Assembly: GCA_004562975.1 (NCBI GenBank)
Contig: SFQP01000047.1
Coordinates: forward strand, 1 to 9,895
Source: a bacterium
GTDB lineage: Bacteria > Bacteroidota > Bacteroidia > Bacteroidales > Bacteroidaceae
Length of the DNA: 9,895 bases
Reading direction: 5' to 3'
Under the pieces are notes generated by a model. The model saw nothing but the letters and a program-made list of their open reading frames with translations. It had not been told where the DNA came from and did no database searches. Within the stretch, counting starts at the first letter, position 1, and each line of letters starts with the position of its first letter. Of this stretch, positions 6,132 through 9,895 are shown one piece after another. Position numbers and translations under genes: made by a program.

Positions 6132-8861
6132 ATGAAAAACAGGTTCTTGCTTCTGGCATGGTGCTGCTTGTCCCTGTTACTTGCAGGCTGTCAGGAAAGA
6201 CGTGTCTACAAAATCGGCGTTTCGCAATGCAGCAGCGACGACTGGCGGAACAAATGCAACGAGGAGATATACCGCGAAATGATATTCCACCCCGATGCCG
6301 AGGTGGAAATACGCTCGGCCGAGGACAACAACGAAAAACAGATTGCCGACATACGCTATTTTGCGGACAACGGCTTCGACATCATCATCGTGGCTCCCAA
6401 CGAAGCGGATGCCATCACGCCTATAATAAAGGAGGTGTACGGACGCGGCATCCCGGTGGTGACCTTTGACCGCAACATTCATGGCGACAGTTATACCGCT
6501 TACCAAGGCGTTGACAATAAGGGCATCGGCATGGAGGCGGCCCGATATGCGCGCCTCCTGGTGGGGACCGGAGGCAAAATCGTCGAGGTGTACGGACTGC
6601 CCGGCTCCACGCCGGCCATCGAACGCCATGAGGGGTTCGTGAAGGAGCTGGACCAGATGGGCATGGGCATCCAAACTACGGTTTACGGCAACTGGAACTA
6701 TGAAGACGCCGCCGCCGCTTGCGACTCGCTGTTCAGCCAATACAAGGATGCCGACCTGCTGTTCGCCCACAACGACCGCATGGCCGTGGCCGCCGCCGAA
6801 ACGGCCAAACGCCACGGGCTCCGCCTGAAGGTCATCGGGGTGGACGCCGCACCCGAACTGGGCATCAAGGCCGTGGCCGACAGCGTCATCGACGCCACCC
6901 TACTTTATCCCACAGAGGGGTACCGCCTCATACGCACCGCCATGGCCATCCTCAAAGGGAAACCTTATGAACGCCAGCTGGTATTGCCCAAGTCGTCGGT
7001 GGTTGACCTCTCGAACGCCGACATCCTACTGCTGCAGAACGAAACCCTCAAGGAGGAAACGGACAAGGTGCGCAAGCTCAAACTGCAGGTGGACGACTAC
7101 CTGAGCCGACATGCCACGCAAACTTACCTGCTCTATGCCTCCGTGGTGTTCCTGCTGCTCATTGCCGGCGTGCTTTCGCTGCTGCTGCACGCTTACTGGC
7201 AAAGAAAACGATACCAGCAGGAACTCCTCAAACAGAACAAGCTGCTCGAACAGCAGCGCGACAAACAAAAGGAACTCAACGCGCAGCTGCAGGCCGCCAC
7301 GCAGTCGAAACTGGTGTTCTTCACCAACGTGTCGCACGACCTGCGCACACCGCTCACACTGATTGCAGAACCGGTGGAACAGATGGTGAACGCCGACAAC
7401 CTTACGCCCCTGCAGCACAACCTCATGCGCATAGCCGGCAAGAATATCCGCATTCTCAAACGGCTCATCAACCAAATCCTCGACTTCCGCAAGTATGAAA
7501 ACGGCAAGCTCGAACTGGCGCGCCAGGAGGTACGGTTCGCCGGCCTGGTGGAGGAGTGGGCCGAGTCGTTCGTCACGCTGACGCGCAAACACGACATCCG
7601 GCTGCAGCTCGACATCAAGGTGGCCGCCGACTTCACCCTGGCCATCGACGTGGGGAAAATGGAACGCGTGTTCTTCAACCTGATGTCCAACGCCTTCAAG
7701 CATACGCCGCCCGGAGGGAAAATCGTGTTCGCCTGCTCCAACACTGACGCGTGGCTCACCTTCAGCGTGAAGGACACGGGCAAGGGAATCGGCGCGGAGG
7801 AACTGGGAAAAATTTTCGACCGCTTTTACCAGGTGGACAAGATACACCCCAACGGTTCGGGCATCGGGCTGTCGCTGGTAAAGGCGTTCGTCGAACTGCA
7901 CGGCGGCACCATCAGCGCCGAAAGCCAGCCGGGCGAAGGGGTCAACTTCATCGTACACCTGCCCATCATGCACACCGCAGCTGAGACCGCCAACGAACCC
8001 GCACCGGCCACCTCGGCCAAGGAGGTGGAGGAGGAACTCGACAGCGTGGAGCCGGAATGCACCGGAATGCGGCCCGACGACCCGCTGCTGCTCGTCATCG
8101 ACGACAACGAGGATATACGCCGGCTCATCACCCTGCTCATGCAGCCGGACTATAACGTCATCACAGCCGCCAACGGCGCCGACGGCGTGAGGCTGGCGGC
8201 GAAATACGTGCCCGACCTCGTCATCTGCGATGTGCTCATGCCCGGCATGGACGGCATGGAATGCACTCACCGCATCAAGTCGGAAATATCCACCTCGCAC
8301 ATCCCCGTGCTGCTGCTCACGGCCTGCACCCTCGACGAACAGCGCCAGCAGGGCTACGAATGCGGTGCCGACGGTTACCTGTCCAAACCTTTCAACGGCG
8401 CGGTGCTCCGGGCGCGGTGCAGCAACCTGATTGAAAACCGAAAAAGGGTCAAGCAGCTCTGGACAGCAGCCGGCACGGCCACTGAACCCGCCGCCGGTGC
8501 GCCGCTGCCTGCCACCTCGGGCGACGTGGAGAATGAGTTCTACACACGACTCCTGGACATCATCAAGCGCGACATGCACGACTCCGAACTGAACGTCGAC
8601 ACGCTCGCCGCAAAGATGGGGCTCGGACGCTCGCAGTTCTACCGCAAAATCAAGGCGCTCACCAACCATTCGCCCGTGGAACTGCTCCGCAAGCTGCGCC
8701 TGAAGCGTTCGCGAGAGCTGCTCCTCACCACCGAAAAGACCATCAGCGAGGTGGCCTACGAGGTGGGGTTCACCTCACCGGCCTACTTTACACGCTGTTA
8801 CCGCGAGGCGTTTGGCGAAACGCCAACAGAAATGCGCGAACGGATGCAGGTCAACGCCTGA
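6132..8861 (+). CDS. Hybrid two-component system (HTCS) sensor/regulator with periplasmic sugar-binding domain
   Basis: One 909-residue polypeptide combines sensor kinase and transcription regulator. Residues 1-20 are a signal sequence ending LAGC (Cys20). Residues about 26-290 resemble a ribose-binding-protein-like type I periplasmic sugar-binding domain; FDRN (112-115), Arg165, HNDRMA (213-218) and GVDAAPE (236-242) parallel ligand-binding positions of that family. A membrane helix follows at 332-356, then a coiled linker. The kinase has the H box with phospho-acceptor His402, the N box (Asn516/Asn520), DTGKG (548-552) and GSGIGL (575-580). The receiver has Asp657/Asp658, phospho-acceptor Asp700 and Lys752. 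An AraC-type DNA-binding domain covers about 810-905. This is the BT1754 architecture, known to bind fructose, not the beta-propeller type. ATG 6132 is chosen over GTG 6126. Its targets are probably the flanking GH32 and susC promoters. Confidence 0.93.
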   Translation: MKNRFLLLAWCCLSLLLAGCQERRVYKIGVSQCSSDDWRNKCNEEIYREMIFHPDAEVEIRSAEDNNEKQIADIRYFADNGFDIIIVAPNEADAITPIIKEVYGRGIPVVTFDRNIHGDSYTAYQGVDNKGIGMEAARYARLLVGTGGKIVEVYGLPGSTPAIERHEGFVKELDQMGMGIQTTVYGNWNYEDAAAACDSLFSQYKDADLLFAHNDRMAVAAAETAKRHGLRLKVIGVDAAPELGIKAVADSVIDATLLYPTEGYRLIRTAMAILKGKPYERQLVLPKSSVVDLSNADILLLQNETLKEETDKVRKLKLQVDDYLSRHATQTYLLYASVVFLLLIAGVLSLLLHAYWQRKRYQQELLKQNKLLEQQRDKQKELNAQLQAATQSKLVFFTNVSHDLRTPLTLIAEPVEQMVNADNLTPLQHNLMRIAGKNIRILKRLINQILDFRKYENGKLELARQEVRFAGLVEEWAESFVTLTRKHDIRLQLDIKVAADFTLAIDVGKMERVFFNLMSNAFKHTPPGGKIVFACSNTDAWLTFSVKDTGKGIGAEELGKIFDRFYQVDKIHPNGSGIGLSLVKAFVELHGGTISAESQPGEGVNFIVHLPIMHTAAETANEPAPATSAKEVEEELDSVEPECTGMRPDDPLLLVIDDNEDIRRLITLLMQPDYNVITAANGADGVRLAAKYVPDLVICDVLMPGMDGMECTHRIKSEISTSHIPVLLLTACTLDEQRQQGYECGADGYLSKPFNGAVLRARCSNLIENRKRVKQLWTAAGTATEPAAGAPLPATSGDVENEFYTRLLDIIKRDMHDSELNVDTLAAKMGLGRSQFYRKIKALTNHSPVELLRKLRLKRSRELLLTTEKTISEVAYEVGFTSPAYFTRCYREAFGETPTEMRERMQVNA

Positions 8862-8912
8862 AGCGAAAGACGCTACCCAAGTACGGCTGCCCCGTAAAAA
8901 ACGTGCATTCAA

Positions 8913-8966
8913 TATGACAGATGTTGCATCAGCGAGATTTTCATACCACATGCAACATCTGTCATA
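8913..8966. repeat. 17-bp perfect inverted repeat upstream of susC, candidate regulator site
   Basis: TATGACAGATGTTGCAT (8913-8929) and ATGCAACATCTGTCATA (8950-8966) are exact reverse complements separated by 20 bases. The right arm contains the same box found before the GH32 operon, and TGCAACATCTGTCATAG (8951-8967) ends 22 bp before the susC -7 T. A weaker TTTTCATA (8938-8945) lies 21 bp upstream of the matching part of the right-arm box. The structure could be a DNA operator or, in an RNA read through from the HTCS gene, a stable hairpin. No T-run follows, which argues against a terminator. Confidence 0.65.
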
Positions 8967-8988
8967 GCATATAGATACGGGTGAAGGG

Positions 8989-8996
8989 TACTTTTG
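8989..8996 (+). promoter_or_regulatory. -7 promoter element of susC
   Basis: TACTTTTG matches TAnnTTTG, with the start codon 29 bases beyond its end. The -33 region lacks TTTG and is partly occupied by the right arm of the inverted repeat, as expected for an activator-dependent promoter. Confidence 0.6.
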
Positions 8997-9025
8997 CGCC
9001 AGCTAATACCTCAAAACAAACCCGT

Positions 9026-9895
9026 ATGAAAAAAAGACTTCTGATTTCGCTATGGCTGTGCATCATGGCCATAGCAGTCCAAGCCCAGAACATCACAGTG
9101 AAAGGGACTGTGGTTTCGGCTGACGGTTCCGAACCTATGATTGGAGCCAGCGTGTTTTCGGCTGCGAAAAAGACTAACGCCACCCGCACCGACCTTAACG
9201 GCAAATTCACCTTGGTGGTGCCCGAGGGCAGCAGCCTCACAGTTTCTTATATAGGATATCTGACGACAACCGTGAAGGCTGCTCCGGAGATGGAAATCAA
9301 ACTGAAGGAGAACAGCGCCGCCCTTGGCGAAGTGGTAGTGGTGGGCTATTCAGCCGAAAAGAAATCGGACCTCACCGGATCCGTTTCGGTGGTGAAGATG
9401 AAGGATGTGGCCGACACCCCCACGGGCAATGTCATCCAGGCGTTGCAGGGACGTGTGGCCGGTATGAACATCACCACCGACGGCACACCGGGCGGCCTGA
9501 GCACCAACACGTCGATACGCGGTGCCTCCTCATTCCGCAGCGATGCCAACGGACCGCTCTACGTCATTGACGGCGTGATGACCCGCGAAAACGTGGGCAC
9601 CATCCTCAACAGCAACGACGTGGAGTCCATCCAGGTGCTGAAGGATGCGGCTTCGGCCTCCATCTACGGCGCACAGGCGGCCAACGGTGTCATCATCATC
9701 ACCACCAAGCGCGCCAAGAAGGGCGAAACCCACGTCACCTTCGATGCCACATTGTCCCTGCAATCCTACCAGAGCGGCCTCGACCTCCTCGACGCTTACC
9801 AGTGGGGCGACGTGTACTGGTCGGCCTACAAGTATGCACACAACGGTGCCACGCCCAACTCCTCTGTCTACGGCAGCGGCGAAAAGGCACAGCTC
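9026..9895 (+). CDS. SusC/RagA-family TonB-dependent outer-membrane receptor, N-terminal part
   Basis: The first 290 codons of a gene that runs off the right edge; full members are usually about 1000 residues. Residues 1-20 are a signal peptide ending VQA/Q. Residues about 22-95 form the carboxypeptidase-regulatory-like domain (KGTVVSADG, then SYIGY) typical of SusC proteins. The TonB-box region GEVVVVGYSAEKKSDLTGSV follows at 101-120, then the plug domain with LQGRVAGMNI (140-149), SIRGASS (163-169), PLYVIDGV (177-184) and the hallmark VLKDAASASIYGAQAANGVI (204-223). It would import fructan oligosaccharides across the outer membrane with energy from TonB. A SusD partner lipoprotein is expected just beyond the window. 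The substrate is inferred from the GH32, fructokinase and HTCS neighbours. No Shine-Dalgarno sequence is seen, as usual in this phylum. Confidence 0.92.
   Translation, partial: MKKRLLISLWLCIMAIAVQAQNITVKGTVVSADGSEPMIGASVFSAAKKTNATRTDLNGKFTLVVPEGSSLTVSYIGYLTTTVKAAPEMEIKLKENSAALGEVVVVGYSAEKKSDLTGSVSVVKMKDVADTPTGNVIQALQGRVAGMNITTDGTPGGLSTNTSIRGASSFRSDANGPLYVIDGVMTRENVGTILNSNDVESIQVLKDAASASIYGAQAANGVIIITTKRAKKGETHVTFDATLSLQSYQSGLDLLDAYQWGDVYWSAYKYAHNGATPNSSVYGSGEKAQL

Larger units (their letters stand above)
8862..9025. promoter_or_regulatory. HTCS-susC intergenic regulatory region
   Basis: This 164-bp gap holds the susC promoter. Near its left end are two short hairpins, AGCG/CGCT (8862-8874) and TACGG/CCGTA (8882-8896), neither followed by a T-run, so no convincing intrinsic terminator for the HTCS gene is seen. 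The centre is a long inverted repeat (8913-8966), and the -7 element is at 8989-8996. The susC leader is about 20-25 nt. Confidence 0.5.

Noticed and set aside
7026..8669. A 547-codon open frame on the minus strand inside the HTCS gene
   Set aside because: It is antisense to strongly conserved kinase, receiver and AraC motifs, and its translation shows no family features.
8882..8896. TACGG/CCGTA hairpin as a terminator for the HTCS gene
   Set aside because: The stem is only five pairs and is followed by an A-run, not a T-run, on the coding strand.

Overview
This window looks like chromosomal DNA from a gut- or oral-type Bacteroidales (Bacteroides/Prevotella group). It contains a SusC-type TonB-dependent receptor, a hybrid two-component system (HTCS) regulator and a secreted GH32 fructanase. 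Its promoters carry the Bacteroidetes -7 consensus TAnnTTTG, and there are almost no Shine-Dalgarno sequences. Genus cannot be fixed from sequence alone. The sugar-utilisation part is visibly GC-rich (by eye, upper 50s percent), while the left end is nearer the mid 40s.

Layout: (1) Positions 1-187 hold a partial, unidentified minus-strand reading frame that leaves the window. (2) Positions 262-1590 hold a plus-strand AAA+ ATPase with a C-terminal nuclease-like DUF4143 region, unrelated to sugar metabolism. (3) Positions 1591-1933 are non-coding, with a weak terminator, a large imperfect hairpin and a 119-bp MITE-like element bounded by 21-bp perfect inverted repeats. The element lies exactly at the stop codon of the next gene. 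(4) Positions 1934-5906 are a minus-strand operon: GH32 beta-fructosidase, then FucP-type MFS sugar permease, then PfkB fructokinase. (5) A divergent intergenic region follows. (6) Positions 6132-8861 encode an HTCS regulator with a periplasmic ribose-binding-protein-like sensor. (7) A second regulatory region carries a 17-bp perfect inverted repeat. (8) From 9026 to the window end runs the first 290 codons of a SusC-like receptor.

Together, genes (4) to (8) make a fructan (levan/inulin) polysaccharide utilisation locus related to the BT1754-BT1765 system of Bacteroides thetaiotaomicron, in a different gene order. The expected flow is oligosaccharide uptake through SusC (SusD presumably lies beyond the window), cleavage to fructose by GH32 in the periplasm, import by the MFS permease and phosphorylation by fructokinase. 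Free periplasmic fructose is probably sensed by the HTCS.

The most interesting signal is regulatory. The GH32 operon and susC promoters share a 17-bp box (consensus about TGCAACATnTnTCATAG) ending at an identical distance, 22 bp, before the T of each -7 element. A second copy lies 21 bp further upstream at the GH32 promoter. This is a good candidate for the HTCS operator. I see no CRISPR, tRNA, rRNA or wholly new system.
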